From Linnemannia schmuckeri (lineage: Eukaryota; Mortierellomycota; Mortierellomycetes; Mortierellales; Mortierellaceae), in assembly GCA_029449235.1 (NCBI GenBank), contig JANATG010000003.1, positions 1,674,001 through 1,738,000 on the forward strand: a stretch of 64,000 bases of DNA. Reading direction: 5' to 3'. The notes under the pieces were generated by a model that saw only the letters and a list, made by a program, of their open reading frames with translations, was not told the origin of the DNA and ran no database searches. This document shows positions 45,045-59,400 of the stretch, piece after piece (the stretch's first letter is position 1; each line of letters begins with the position of its first letter). The translations under genes and the position numbers were made by a program.

Positions 45045-48000
45045 ATGAGCTCTCATGCCAAAAGAAGGGACCCTTCTCCCCCTGCTGCCACCGCCACAAT
45101 AACCACAACCATTCCTGCAACCACTCCAACAACCACCACTCCGTCGACAACAGCAATATCAAACACAAAGACCACCTCATCCTCGCTTGCCAACTTACGC
45201 AACCCAATGGCTTCCTCACAACCACAAGTCACTCCTCGCAAGACAGCCTCTGACGAAGGTCTTCAAAAAGCAGCCCAGCCCAGCAATGCTAGTACTGGTA
45301 GTGGTGTCAGCAGCAACAGTGGCAGTGTCAACCAGACAAAGGGCAGTAACAACAACAACAGTAACAACAGCAGTGGCGGAAGTGTGTCTGCATTCTCATA
45401 CCTTAGACAGAAACTTTTTGGTCCCTCGTCAGCCGACCCAGTGACAGCGCCAGCAGCAACAATAGGTCCAGCCAAAAACCCACCAGGACTCCGATCTGGC
45501 CACGATGGTCACGAGAAACTGCCAACCAGTATCGAAGGCAGTAATTCCTATCCCTCTTTAACTTCAGTCGCTTCGCCTTCAGAGCCATCATCCCTCTCGC
45601 CTACATCAGCAACAGCTCCACAGCAACAGCAACAACCACATCGATTCTTCTCACGGACACTTCCGAATCGTCGCCAGGCACAAACACAGCAACCACAGCA
45701 GCCGGATCAAATCCAACTCGCTCTTGGGCCACTCATTAGGACCGTCACCAACACAGACTCGGTCTCGCCTTCATCAACCATGACCGGGCATCCATCCCCA
45801 ACGGGGTCACCCGGAACCGTGATGGTGGTCTCTCCGACACGGTCTCGAGATCACAGCCAAAACCACACCCAACCACAGCGCCGTCGCCCATCTGCTGTTT
45901 CACAGTCGATGCTCAACAAACATCTCAGCACCGGAAGTATGATCTGTCAGGAGGGCTATCTCAACAAAAAGGTCGATTTACATTCGGGCGAAGCAGGTCA
46001 TGGATGGAAGGTCTACAAGGTGGTCCTCAAGAGCTCCAAGCTATATTTCTTTCGACCAGGACCGACAGATGAAAAGCCTAAATTCCAAGACGCAAAGGAC
46101 CATCAACGCCACCAAATGTCTCTGGCACGCGGGCTGCAGGACGACCCTTTCAACTCTCTACACTCTCAACATTCTTCTATGAGTGGAGCTGCCTCGTCAC
46201 GAATGTCCATCACCAACGAGTGCGGTATGGTCCTCTCAGCCTTCAAGTTCGAATCATCGACACGGACACTGCTGTTTGAGGGCAACGCCAAGGCGCTTGG
46301 TCAGGGAACTCTTGTCTTCGCCCCACCTGTTTCACGATACATATATGGAGAGTCATTTACGGAAATCGATCGAGCAACCATGCAATTCAAGAAACATGTG
46401 GCGCTTTTGCTGTTTGAGGATAGTGTCATGATCTGCAAACGCAAATGGATTCGGTCTACCGCCGCCAAAGTCAAGGATGCGATCAAGTTCAGCTCGAATA
46501 CACATGAAAAGGTCGACCGACAGGAGTCCTCCTCGATGGGCAAGCGGCAATCCTCAGTCTCTGGCATCAGCTACAAGTCTGGTGATTCTCGTGGGTCGGA
46601 AAGCGAATCAAAATCTCGGAGTAGTTTTGAACGACCAACAGACAAGCAGAAAGGATACTTTACAAAATGGAAGCATGAAGCGACCTACCCCTTGGCGCAA
46701 GTAGAGGCTCTCGATATGGCTTCGCCTGTGCCATCAGCATCGGCAACATTTTATCCTTTTGCTGCGCCCGCTACAGCAGCCAGTACTACTTTGGCGAGTG
46801 TTGGACGGAACCCCAGAGATTCGGACGCCTCATCCATCTATCGACCTTCGTCTGCACCGTCTTATAACTACCAAACGACCTCAACTTTGGAACTCGTAAT
46901 TACGTCCAACATTGACGGCAAGGAATACACGGATCGCCTCTTGTTTCTGCCACCATCTCAGGAGGTTCGGCATCGCTGGTATACCAAGTTCAATCGAGCA
47001 AAGGAGCTGCAGCAGATGCAGTCAAAGACGATAACAAAAGGACGAGGTTAGGCAAAATTATGTCTTTTTTTTTTTTTTTTTTTTGTGCATTTAACATTAT
47101 TTGAGCAAATAACTCAACTAACTGTGCTTTTCACCTATGTTATAAGGTTCGGTAGAGAGTCTTCATTCTAAGGAGGCTGGACCACCTCGCTCCTCTCATT
47201 CCAATCATTCGACCCTCTCACTTCACTCACCCACCTCGCCAAGATCGTATTCCGATGCTGGAGATTTCACACTGGAGAGCTGGAGAGTCGATCGATCAAA
47301 GGAGTTCAACAACACAACGCTGCACCCTGAACTTACATTCATCCTGGACGAGGATACTGGTGAAGAGAAACTGGCCGGGGCATCTATCAACGGACTCATC
47401 CACGAACTAGTCTTCAACAACACTGCACGACCTGACGCAGGTCTCGTGTTGGCTTTCGCATCGACCTTCCCTCTGTTTGTGGCCTCTTTCCGTGTTCTGA
47501 AGGAGCTTGAGCGGTGTATCGGTTTACAGCCTGTTGCGGAAAGGAACGAGGCGACAGTTGAGATAGCTAAAAGGGTAGGAACCCTGGTTCAGGAGATGGT
47601 GGCGAGGTTCAACATTCACTACGAGGGCAAGAATGCACTAGATCAAATTCGAGTCTTTACTATGACGATCCTTCAGGCTCGATTGCAGTCTGAGGCAGTC
47701 TCGAGCATTCTTAGCAGGATCGATGGTATTCTTCAGGAGTACAGTCAACCAACCCCTGAGAGACCTCGACAGGAGAGCTCGGCACAGTCGACACGGTCAG
47801 GAGAAGGAGCGGTGGATCTCTCGCATGTTCTCATTACAGGACTCACCCCGGCCTTGTTTCTCAAAATGGAGCCGTCGTATTTTGCTGAGCAGGTGCTTAG
47901 GTACCATGGCGATCAACTCCAAAAGGCTGGTGGTATCACATCCATGCTCAACAACCCTGCTTATTTTCTTCGACAGTATCCGACCGTCAAGGCGAAACAG

Positions 48001-51000
48001 CATTTTCAGAGTTCACTTGTCTTTTCGATGAACTCGCCGCATTTCTTGACAGTTCTAATTACACACCACATATTGATTGCCACCCAGTCTGTTCAGAGCA
48101 CCTCCAGGCGCCCAAAGTTGTTGGCGCAGTGGATCAGGACGGGTCGATGCAGTCGAGCCTTAGGAGACATGGCAGGATTTGTGGCGATCGCGATCGGACT
48201 GTGTTCTCCTGGTGTTGTTCGTCTCCAGGAAACATGGAAGCAGGTCCCGCTGGAGCTCAGAAAGGAGGTTGCTGATGCCTGGATGCCACTTCTTATCAAG
48301 TTGACGTTAGTGACTGAAGAGATGAGAGACCTCGCAATATCATCCTTCAACCTCGGGCCTTCCCTTAACACTGTCGTCAACTTGTCAGTTGAAGGCGTTG
48401 TAACGGCCGTACCTTGTCTCAGCAACATTAAACAGTCGATCGACCAACTGGATACCGTCATGCCCTCCTTTATCCAGTCCAACCCAGTGCCCCACCTCAA
48501 TGTTGACAAACTGGAACGCATTCACTTGATCCTTCAAGCAGCCAGGGTTTCCTATTCCCACGACCTCCGACTCACTCCACCACTCTACTCTTCCCCAGTC
48601 AATGGACATTTGCAGCAATACTTCATCCACCTCGCCAACATCAGCCAGACGCTACACGACCAATACCGCTTCAACGAGCTCTCCAACGATGCTTTTGAGT
48701 CCTCGCTGGCATGTGAACCCCATATCAACGGACAGTACCTCGACTACCATTACAAGAACAGGAAGATGACTGGAAGTTTTATCCCGCTGATGTTCCCCGA
48801 AATTATTCCGACACGTCGACTCTTTCCGATCCAGCACCTCTTGTCTCTCGAGCATACTGGGAACACTAACCGCAAGAGTTCCTTTGATGAAGCGGAACCA
48901 TCGCCGATGACAGCCTTCACCAGAGGAAACAACCCACCGCGACAGCCCTCGGGCGATCGGTCATCTGGATCAATGGAATGGACCGATTCTGCGGCAACCC
49001 TTCACTCAAGTTCCCATTACGGAGCGACCGAAGACGCTGCGTATCCACAGTCTCGGAAACGCACTTACTCTTTCCCACCCGCAAGAGTCGCTGCCAGGAG
49101 TCCTGGATGCTTTGGGAACCGCCAAATGATTAACATGATCAACCCGCATTTGGATGCCGTGGCGAGGGAGGCTGTCAACCGTATAGAGGAGAAGGATCGG
49201 ACTATTGCCACTGCAGCGATGAGGAGTGTGACGGGTATCGACTTCAATATGATCTCAATCGAGGGTGGGCATTTGATATTGAAGGTCAAGGATGAGAGTC
49301 TGGAGGATTTGGTCAAGGCCGTCAAGATGGAGGAGGAGCTTTTACCCACAGTCTTGAAGAACCAGCATTACCCCTTGGCGGTTGAGAGCAGGGCAGGGAT
49401 AGCTGGAAGTCAGCGTGGATCGAACCGGAGTAGTCTTTTACTCAGCGGAGCACGGACCGCGTTGGTCAAGGCTGGGTCTCTTGAGACCTTGATTTATATG
49501 ACTGTTATGGGCCTGGATGATCAAAGTGGCAAGTACACTGACGAGAAGGGTGATATGGTCCCTTGGAGCAGTCGACAGCTTGTGCTGGATCGCGACGCTT
49601 TCACCGCAACCTTCTTCGCGACCTACAGGAGTTTCTGTACAACAACCCGGCTCCTCGACCAACTGGTGGCGTTTTTCATGTTCTCCCACGAGCCCGCCAA
49701 GCAGCGACGCGAGTCCAACATTCCGTCGGGTCTCGATCTCTTCCCTGGATCTTCCGGTGGTGACCTTGACCTTGCGAGTACTACTCCTGTGAACCCTAGC
49801 AGCGGCGATGCGGACTTGTTTGACTGGAAGCGGATCCTGACGGTGCAGCAGCGTGTCTTGAAGGTCTTGGACTACTGGCTTCTGGTTCATTATTCCGACT
49901 TTTTGGATGACCTTCAGATGAAAGCCAAGCTGGCTGACGTGCTCACACGGTTGGCGGTGCAGGAGGAGTCACAGAAGGTGTTGATTGACGCCTCTCATGA
50001 AGCGGATGTCCGTGCGCTGAAGGAGGCCCTGACAGAAGTACAACAGCGTGCGGTTCAGCAGTCGATGAAACCACTGGACGCCTCTTACTTGGGTTGGGAC
50101 ACTGTCGAGACCTTCCTGGGGATCCCACCGTCGATCGAGCCGACTATGGATGACTCGTGGTCTGCAGGACATATCCTGCAACAACTCAACACTGCAGCAG
50201 TGGCACATTTCTTGTCGGTTCGCAATCAGGAATGGTTTGTGCTTTTTGAGATCCTGGAATCGCAGTCGGCCGACCCTCTGGGCTGGTACCTCCCCCGGTC
50301 TGGATCTTCCTCGACCGAGGATGATATTGTCATCACAGGAATCCACAACACTCTTTATTCCATCCGACGGAACGGCGCTTTGGGAACTCACTGGAATGGC
50401 GAGCGACTGATCAATTCATTGCCAATGTGTCTCCAGTCTCTCTGCAAGTTGCATCACATCATTCGCTGTTGGGTCAATGCCCAGATTGCGGCGCTCGGGA
50501 TCACGTTTGATGTACGGGTTGGACGGATCCGCAAGTTTTTGGATGTGGTCTTGCAGAGCAGAGTTTTGATGACTCGGTTTGTGCAGGATCCCAAAAAGGC
50601 AGCAACAATCGCTCGGCGGTCAGGATCAGACAAGCCGCCCTCTTCGACGTCATCTGCTTTTGTGGGCATCCCATCGTTTGTCGAGGCGGCCATTTCAAGC
50701 GCCCTTGTCAGCCCCGAGAGTCGAGCTTATACTCGAGCGTGGTTAGAAGTCGCAGCTGGTCAAAGGGGCGCTGTTGAGACTTTGGAGGAGGTTCTGGCAG
50801 TTCGGAGTGGACAGGACAAGCTGACGACAACTTTGGACCTCGATACACCTGCCGAGGAGCTCGTCCCCGAGATTGGATGGCTGATTGAACGAATGTTGGA
50901 GACTTGTTGCTATGTCCGTGACATGAGCTACGAATCACCCTTGTTGGTCAACTTTGACAAGCGCCAGTATATCTATGATCTGGTCAAGATATATACTCGG

Positions 51001-52290
51001 CGACAAGAGCAGCTCAAGGACGTCAACAAGGTGTCGACGCCGCTTTCATCATGGCTCGGCATGTCATCTGGACCCGGATCCGTACCCTCCCTCAAAGCTG
51101 TTCGTGAGATCGCGCAGAAGGAACTGAACCAACAACGAAACGGATCCACGGGTCAGTTGGCAGCAGCAGCGGCAGGACAGCAGGGAGTAGCAGGAGCAGC
51201 AGGGGGAGGAGGAGGCCCAGCATCACGCTCATCGAGCAAACCAGTCCGGATCTTCTCGCGACTCGTAGCGACGCAGCAGGAAAAGTTTAAGCGGGACCAG
51301 AAGGAGTTTGATCGACTTGACCGACAGATCAAGGATACGCAGGGTCGGATCCAGAAGGCCCAACAGGAGCAGGCCAAGACGCTCGAGAAGCAGATCAAGC
51401 TTGAGCAGAGTCGTAGTCGTGTCAAGAACCAGTTGCTGAAATCGACACTTATGCGCGCGATGCGGCCTATTTCCTTGGCGATCACTAATTCTTGGAGCAC
51501 TGCGACGACAACTGTCAGCAATGCAACTGCCCTCGGGAGCGCTATTAGTGGCAAAGTCATGGGTGGGAACTCGGCGAATGCTAACAGCCAGCAGGATGCC
51601 TTCGGTGGTGGAGGTGATTCGGAGTCACAGCAGGGTAGCGGCGGTGGTAGTTTCCAGAACCAACCAAGGATTACATCTGTCGCAGGAAGCCTCCATGTCG
51701 GAGGACCCAAACCAGCACTAGTCATCAGCCTGATCAACTCGACCTGCTCTGTCGCCTACACCTACACCAAACGGGATCACGTCTTCAAAATTGTGACCGA
51801 GGAAGGAGGCCAATTCTTGTTGCAGGCATTGGACTATGACGATATGCTCCAATGGATCAAGACCATGAACGACGCAGCGGCCGAGGCGACGGCCAAGAGA
51901 CGGACTCTGTTGGATCATGATGAATCCTTGAAGCGGGCACTTGAAACTGCCGCCCAGGAGGATGAGCTGCCCCCACCTATTGAGAACGAGCGCAAAGGCC
52001 GCAACTCTGGTACACATTGCCTCATTTTATTTCCCTGTATGATTGTTTTGCTTTTTTTGATGCTGGGATTTCATTACTAATTGCGTATATTTTCCTTTGC
52101 ATGCCTTTTTTAGTCTTTGGAGTAGAGTTGCGACACCTTATGAGCCATGGCGACGTGCCCTTGATTGTCGAAAAGTGTATTACCGAGATCGAGAAGCGTG
52201 GCCTGGAAGAAGTGGGCATTTACCGTGTCCCTGGCGCTGTTTCTGCCATCAACCGCCTCCGACTCAGCTTCAACTCTGGTAAGATCTTTC

Positions 52291-52321
<31 letters not shown>

Positions 52322-53268
52322 CTCTCTCTGTAGAAGCCGAAAAGATGTACTTACCACTTTTTTTTTTTTTTTTTTTTTCTCGCCTGTATGAAAAAAAAAA
52401 TAGGTTCGCAGAACGTGAATCTCGATAGTGATGAATGGAAAGACATCAATGTGGTCGCAGGGGCATTGAAGCAGTTCTTAAGAGAGCTTCCCGAGGCCGT
52501 CATGACCAGCGCCCTCTACGATGCCCTCATCGCTGCTTCCGGTATGTTTCTGTTTTTTTTGTTGATCATAAATGTTGTTTTATGGTGGCAAGTCAATTAA
52601 CACCCACCTTTTTTTTTCTCTTCTGCAAAACAAAAACAGCTCTGGAGGACTACGACGAACGCCTGCTAACAATGAAAGACCTGATCAGAACCCTCCCGCC
52701 ACCCAACTATATCCTCCTCAAGCGAGTCATTGAGCATCTCGAGCGGGTTACAGACTATGAGGAGATCAACCACATGTACGCCACCAACCTCGCTATTGTC
52801 TTTGGCCCTACTCTACTCCGTCCTGGAGGGTCATCTGCAAACTCGTTTGCGACGAGCATGAAGAATTTGGGACATCAGCAAAATATTGTCAGGAATATGA
52901 TCCTCCAGTATCATTGGCTCTTTGATGTTGAGGATGAGGAGGAAGGTGCAGCCGCCGAGGTGGAGGGTGATGTCGGAGAGGTTATTGTTGGCGCTGGACA
53001 AGAAGGAGTCGACGAAGAAGACGAAGAGGACGAAGATGAGCACGAGTTCCCGGAGATCTTGGAGGACAGTGACGAGGAAGAGGGCGAGTACGAGGAAGAG
53101 GAAGAAGTCTATGTCCTCTCGGCAGCTCCGGTCACCCCATTGACTCCGGCCTTCACAACCACAACCACCAACGCTGCAACGACGGCTGCAACGACGGGAG
53201 GACCATTGAAAGAGAATAACGATCGGGCCATGAAGGATCAGCGACGGAAAACCATCGTCTTCGGATGA
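45045..53268 (+). CDS. BEM2: BEM2-type Rho GTPase-activating protein with PH and RasGEF-like domains
   Basis: A 2598-residue multidomain regulator of cell polarity. Exons are 45045-47046, 47147-52009, 52114-52278, 52404-52541 and 52640-53268, all in phase. Order: disordered Ser/Thr/Gln-rich N-terminus; a split PH-like domain from about residue 299 (EGYLNKKVDLHSGEAGHGWK to LEL-VITSN...EVRHRWYTKF); a RasGEF N-terminal-like helical region (about 700-800 and again near 1445, TFFATYRSFCTTTRLLDQL); a divergent RasGEF catalytic-like region (about 1620-1950); a coiled coil (about 2042-2098); a second PH domain (about 2172-2252, with the terminal helix YDDMLQWIKTMND); and a RhoGAP domain from about 2289, with the arginine finger in GIYRVPGAVSAINRLR and FLRELPEAV and NLAIVFGPTLLRP. 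The tail is acidic. This order matches yeast Bem2, a GAP for Rho-type GTPases at sites of polarised growth. Whether the RasGEF-like part has any exchange activity cannot be told. Confidence 0.9.
52297..52378. repeat. Two poly(T) runs inside the intron 52279-52403
   Basis: Two T runs of about 18-24 bases separated by a short unique stretch, both within the 125-nt intron inside the RhoGAP coding region. They extend the normal pyrimidine tract and may be of uncertain length. Confidence 0.85.
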
Positions 53269-53294
53269 GAATCGTATTATTGTAATTATTTTTT

Positions 53295-53300
53295 TTTATT
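53295..53300 (-). terminator. Candidate poly(A) signal of the BEACH-family-like gene
   Basis: TTTATT on the plus strand (AATAAA on the minus strand), about 185 bases after the stop at 53485 and only about 30 bases beyond the BEM2-type stop on the other strand. The two 3' ends would nearly or actually overlap. Confidence 0.4.
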
Positions 53301-53484
53301 GTAGTGTTGTTAAATAACAAAATAGAGGAAGCGAAAAAAATGGATTGAAGATAGAAAAAAAAAAAGGTCAAAAAATGTGGTTTTTTGGAGAGTGAATGAT
53401 GGACAGGCTACGAAGGATAAATTAAGAATTAGGTTGGAAACAAAAGAAGAACAAAAAGACAAGAAGTGGAAGAGAAAGAAAAAA

Positions 53485-56400
53485 TTAGATGATGGGGGGC
53501 ATGGCGCCCAACTCGAGGCCAGTCTGTACATGAGCTTGGCTTCGACGCTTGCGGCCTCTCTGCTGCTGATGGTGGCCATTCGGAGCTCCCGGCGGCGACG
53601 GTGTGTTGTAATTATTATAGGGTTGAAGTTGATTGTAGGCGAGATTATTGATGCTGTTTTGAGAGTTGTTGTTCATAGTGTTGTAGTAATTGCTGTTGTT
53701 GATGATGTGATGGTGGTCACAGTCCTGGTGAGTTGTCAGCGACATGGATGCGGACTGGTGAAGAAGTGGGCCTTGTAGTAACCCATAAGAACTCAGTGCC
53801 GGCGAGAAATGGTGATGGTGATGGTGGTGTTGGAGCTGCTGAGACGAAGACGGTGGATATGCGTACGGTCCTGTTCCATTCGAGCCCAAGAATCCAGGAC
53901 CCGCTGCAGCAGGAGCACCACCAAGCTTGCCAAGCTTCTCGAGCAAGCTGTCACGGATCTTAAACAACCCGCTTGACTTCATAGCAGCACGGATCGCAGA
54001 ATTGTTGTAGCATGCCAAGTTGTTGATGCAGTTGGCAAAATGCTCGTATAACCCTAGAGGCGGCCAGTAGATGCCATCGCCTCCTTGAAACGTGAGCTCG
54101 TGGCTGTGAAAAAGAACTGCACCTGTAGGGTCTGGGAGAGCAGGAGGTGTCGATGAGTTGGACGGAGACGAAGACGACATGCTGGTGGGTCGTTGCTGCT
54201 GCAATTGCCGGTGTCGGCGGTTACCCTGGTGGTGATGCTGGTGTCGCTGTTGACGGTTCTGAGAGGCATAGGGACTGCCTGAGGGTGAGGGCGAGATACC
54301 CAAGGAGTCGTACAACTCCCGGGAGCTGACCTGCTGGCTCATTCCTGACTGCACCATAGTCCCAGACATTGTCGACAGTGGGAGCGAGAGGCTTGACGTG
54401 TTGGAACACGTGGGCGAGGTCGATCCTGAGACAGGCGCAGGGATGCCGATCCGGCTGGTATCTGCGACATCGCTGCCCGAAGATTCATCTCCTGGGCGTT
54501 CGACCGACACCTCCTCAGCATCTGTATCTCCTTCGTCTGCCTTCAAGAGTCCCGACTTGGCGTCCGATTCGTCACTTTGGCCAGAGTCATCAAAGCTGTC
54601 TAGAACTCCGTTCAGCGCGGACGAGACAGCCTCCAGTGCAAGTCGCTCCCGTTCTTGCTCCTGGGCACGGATCTGAGCCTGCAATACGCGGTCTCTCTCC
54701 ATGGCTTCCTGTCGTGCCTTCTCAGCCTGCCGCTGCTTCTCCTCGAACTTGCGCGACAGCTCCTCAACGCGTCGGAATAGGATCACAAGACCCTTGCAGA
54801 TCACGTTGGCCGCATCCGTCTCAAGATTCGGGTTCTTGTCGAACCAGGACAATGCTGCCTCAGTCAATCGGAGTTGGACTCCGACATCCTCGTCTCGACT
54901 TACAAGCGTACCCTTATTCCGGACAGTGATGGACCCCTTCCTCGACAGGTCAAAGATCATCATCTTTTGCATCATGCCGTCCAGGACTCCGATCGCTCGG
55001 TTGTAACTCAAGTTCTCAGCCGCAGAGGTAACTCGGACCCTGGTCTTGTCCGTCAAGAATGCGCCTACCCAGTTCACCCAGCCAGCCTCCCAGAGGATTC
55101 TCATGTTCTCAGAGGTCATGAGTCGCTTGAGGTCTGTCAGGGTATGTGTGACCAAATCCGTGTGGGGCAAGGATCCGGTTAGTTCCAGAATCAGTCGAAT
55201 CATGTTAGCGTAGGTGAGCTCGTCCGTGACCTTGGCTCCCCCGTTGCTGGCAAGTGCGGTGACCGAAGACACAGCTGGGCTCGAGGTGGCACTGTTGATA
55301 ATTGAGGGTTCGGTTGACAGAGCGTTCGTCTTGATAAAGGGCGCGTTGACATTGTTGGGGTGGCCATGCTTCCTTGCGGTAGGCCGTCCTGAGTCCACCT
55401 TTGTCAGTACTGGAGATTCTACAGACGTCGACCATGATCCGTTTAAGTCAGAGCTTGCAGGTGTGGACGAGAGCACGCTCTCCGGTGTAGCCTCAAAGCT
55501 AGGCGAGGGCAAAGGTTGGCCAGGAGTCATGGGTGTAACTGGCGTAATCGGCGCAATCGACGTAATGACGATGGGCAGCCGCTGACTGGCGCCACTCTTC
55601 CTGTCTCCTGACTTTCTCCCACCTGCGGTTGAACCCTTCTCCTGAGAACGAAAGTTGGGGTCGCAGCGGTAGCTGTTCTGGGCAAGTCCCAGCAGGACTT
55701 GGATGACATCCATCGAGAGCGGGTACTTTTCCAGAGTAGACCGGATCAAGCCGATTCCAATGTTGGGCTTATCTAGGGCTGCCTTGCCGGATTTGGTGTT
55801 GTCGCTCAGCAGAATACCGATCATCTTCAGGACCAAAATGCGGAAGTGTTCGTTGGGCGAGTCCAGCAGTCCGATCATAACCGTCACTCCCTCCAGGCCT
55901 GAGCCCAACAGATCCACCAGGACGTGATCCGTCGTCATGCGCTTGAAGAGCATTTCAATGATATCCCTACGGACTTCAAAGAGATCCGGTTCCTCATGCC
56001 CAATGAATCCAATCAGCAAACCCAGTTCCTGTACAGACATCCCATCCATCATGGATTCCAAGGTCCACATCAAAAATGGCCGAAGATGTGCTGGAAGGGT
56101 CCTGAACAGCTGGAAAAGCGTGGTCATCCCGAACGATGACCTCCAGAGCCGCATGTTCTCGGGTGATTCGACAAGCAGGTCCACCAATGTGCGGAGGATG
56201 TAGCTCTGAACAGAGTCAACGGTGCCAGGTAAAAGTCGGAGGATCAATTGCACACATGGCATGCTCGAGAGAATGAGGTGCTCGTCTTTGATCATACCGT
56301 TGATCGCAATGTCGAACAGGACGCCGAAGTGGTCGATCGAAAGTTCAGACGCAGTGTTGCTCAGGAGCTCATACATCAGCTCGTAGCCATCCAACTCGTT

Positions 56401-59400
56401 CTGGAACTGAGAAATGTTCTCGGGAGACTTGTAGAGCAAGTTGGAGATGACGCGGAGCCCAACGAGCTGTAGGTGTGACGGACTCATCTCCAGGAATCGG
56501 AAACAAAGCTGGATTCCTCCGACTTGACCGATCAGATTCCTCATCGCGCGGGTTTTATGAATGGTAATACCGCCTTGGATGACACCATGCGCAAGATGTC
56601 TCTTCTGATCACCTGTTGTAGGTCTGCCGGCATCAGAAGAGTCACCTGTTCCAGAAGCGAGATCTTCCAGATCGCGCTTGAACTCTTCCGGGTCCAGGAC
56701 GGCAATGACAGGGGACTTGATGTCGTGTGACTTCCAAGAGTCGGTCGAGGCGGGTCCCAGGTTGTACACCTTTTCAGCAGTTGCCTGGTCCCATTCTCCA
56801 TGAAGGAAGTGGACTTTTCCTGCCTGGCCGCAAAAGAATCCGAGCGACGGTTCCTGTGTGCTTCCGTGCTGGGTCGACTGCTGTTGCTGGGGTTGCTGGT
56901 TCTGAGTGCCTGAAGAGACCGAGGATGCCGAGGTGATAGGTGCCGAGGGCTGAGCAGTATCGTAAGGATGAGTAACGCCCGATGACATTGTCGACGAGTT
57001 GCCCTCGTTGAGTGCGGGAGAGCTAGGGATAAAAGTCGACATGCTGTTACGACCCTTCCTGCCAAGAACGCCGATCATTCCTCCTTCTTTGTCCTGCCTG
57101 CGCTGGTTAAAAGTCCCATAGGACTGAATCACGCAGCCATCGACCATCAGCTTCATCGTCTTATGGTGAACAAAAACGACGTGGTGCCAGATACCAGTCT
57201 CTGCAAAGTCGAAGCGATCAAATACAAAGTCCTCCGGGGGTGACGGGAAGTGTTGCGTTCGTACGCAGAGACAATATCGGTTCGACTGATCCAAAGACTT
57301 GAAGTAAAGTTCAAAGATTGTCCTGGTCCCGTTTTCCTCCTCGTAGCAAAATAGACCCGTTTCCTTCTCAAGGAACGCCGTCACCTTGACCCATACGCTC
57401 ACAGTGTATCCGCCCTTGGCTGCCACGGCTTTCTCCACCGTTCCTGGATGTGTTGTTAGACTGGCATTGATGCCGTTGAAATTGAAGTAGGCCGGTGGGT
57501 CGACTCTCTCCGAAATCTTCTCGATCGCGTACATCATCTGCTGCTCCATCTCTCCGATGAACAATGGATTGAACTGGATGCCGGTAAAGGTGCTTGCGCC
57601 GGTCCCCTGAAGCCTTCCCCCCGGTCTCCTGCCTGTGTACGGTGTCACTGCGCCTGCTGATTCTGAGCGCGGTCGGCCAGACGAGTTCCTCCTGGAGCCA
57701 GATGACTTTTCGAAGGTGGTGGGCAACTCTGGAAGAGGTCCCAAAGAATCACGCATGGCGCCTGAGCGAGTCGACACAGTCTGAGTCGAGTCTGCAGTCA
57801 GTCGGAAGAACATGTCCAAAGGATCGTAAACGGCGTCAAAGAGTAATCGAACATCCTCAACGGAGATATCGTAGGCGCCCATTGCCGGAACAAGGTCGAC
57901 ATACGGCGGATCCGTAGCCCTAGGAAGGTATGGGTATCCAGGCGGGTTCATTCCGAGACCGTGTTGCTGTCGACCTCTCCTGAACAGCATCTGGAGCATG
58001 AACCGAAGACCGTGATTGCTCCCAAGCAGCTCCTTGTTCCGCGGTGTGACCTCCATGAGCAGCATCAAAAGATTGAAGTAGTCGGTCGCCAGCTTTGGGT
58101 TGTTGCATTCGACGATCCGACCAAGAAGACGTAGCGTCATCCTGGCTGCATCCGCATCCCGAAACACGATTCCTGCAAGTTGCTTGAACGCAAGTCTTTC
58201 CGAAGGAATCACAGACTGGAAACCGAGGTTGGTTGTGTTCAATCCGAAGCCGCCGAGATTACGAGAGTTACTCCGCTTACGATTGGTGACACCACCTTTA
58301 CCAGTGGCTGGTTGACTGGGCGGGTTACTGGGAGAAGCCATAGGTCCTGACGGGTTGGGTTCACCAATGTAGCCCCCATTGCCGGATAGAGATGTCGTCG
58401 AATTGCCGCTGCGCTGAAGGTGCACGCTCCCTCTCCGAGACGAGCCAGCGTCAGAAGGGTCAAATGTTTCCATCAGTTGGGGTATAGATCCCGTGCCCTC
58501 AGTCTGCTCCTGAGCAGAGGACACCGAGATATGAGGTGGGGCGGTACTTGACCAAGGCGAGATTCCGAAAATACTATAGCGATTGTTGCTACTCAATGTG
58601 ACTCCTGTGTTGCCGGAAACAGTTGATGAAGCGGTGGACGAGCCCAAGGCGGGCGAAGGAACGGTGGGTATTCCTGAGGCCGAAAAGTCGATATTATCTT
58701 CCAGATAGACGCTGCTGGGCCGCGAGGGGGTACCGCGTCCGTTTGTCTGATAGGCCAATGATGCACCCTGGCGATCGGTCCTTGGATGGGGCAGCGGAGA
58801 TTTTGGAACTCGGAACGAGTTTCTCTCGCCCACCTTTCGAGGACTTGTGAAAGGAAGGGCGGCATGGAACAGCATTTGGGGATCCAAGAGTCCAGCGATG
58901 AATGGCCAGATTTCCGTGCAGTAAATCGAGCTGTCCGATTCCACGTGTGGCCGAGACTTTGTTGACATGACGTTTCCGACTGTGGCGACCTCCAGTACAA
59001 TCTCACAGCAAACCCTACATAATGAATGTGAAAACATTAAAAAAACTACGTTCGCTGTTGTTCACTAGAGCATGCCAGATTGTGAGAAATACAACGTTGC
59101 CCTTACTTGTCAAGAGGGCGGCAAGAGTCCAGAACAATCTCGAGAAACCCATCATATCCAAAACTATCACCGAGCAAAGCCTTGGTTCCCTCATATCCTG
59201 CGAAAAAGTCACCGATAGCGACCAAGGCTGCCGTGGCGATATCTGGGTGTTGAGCGCTCTATATCAGTTTTATGACCAAATAAAAAACAAAAAGTTAGCT
59301 TTGCGAACATGGGACAAAATCAACGCTGTTTGATAGCCAATACAAGGGGAAAACATGGAAAACTTACACTCAAAACACTCAAAAGAATCTGCATGCCACA

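Noticed and set aside
53485..54260. BEACH or WD40 sequence hidden at the 3' end of the scaffold gene
   Set aside because: I read the C-terminal 260 residues and the following 216 bases in the minus-strand frames; they give only Gln/His/Asn-rich or low-complexity sequence.
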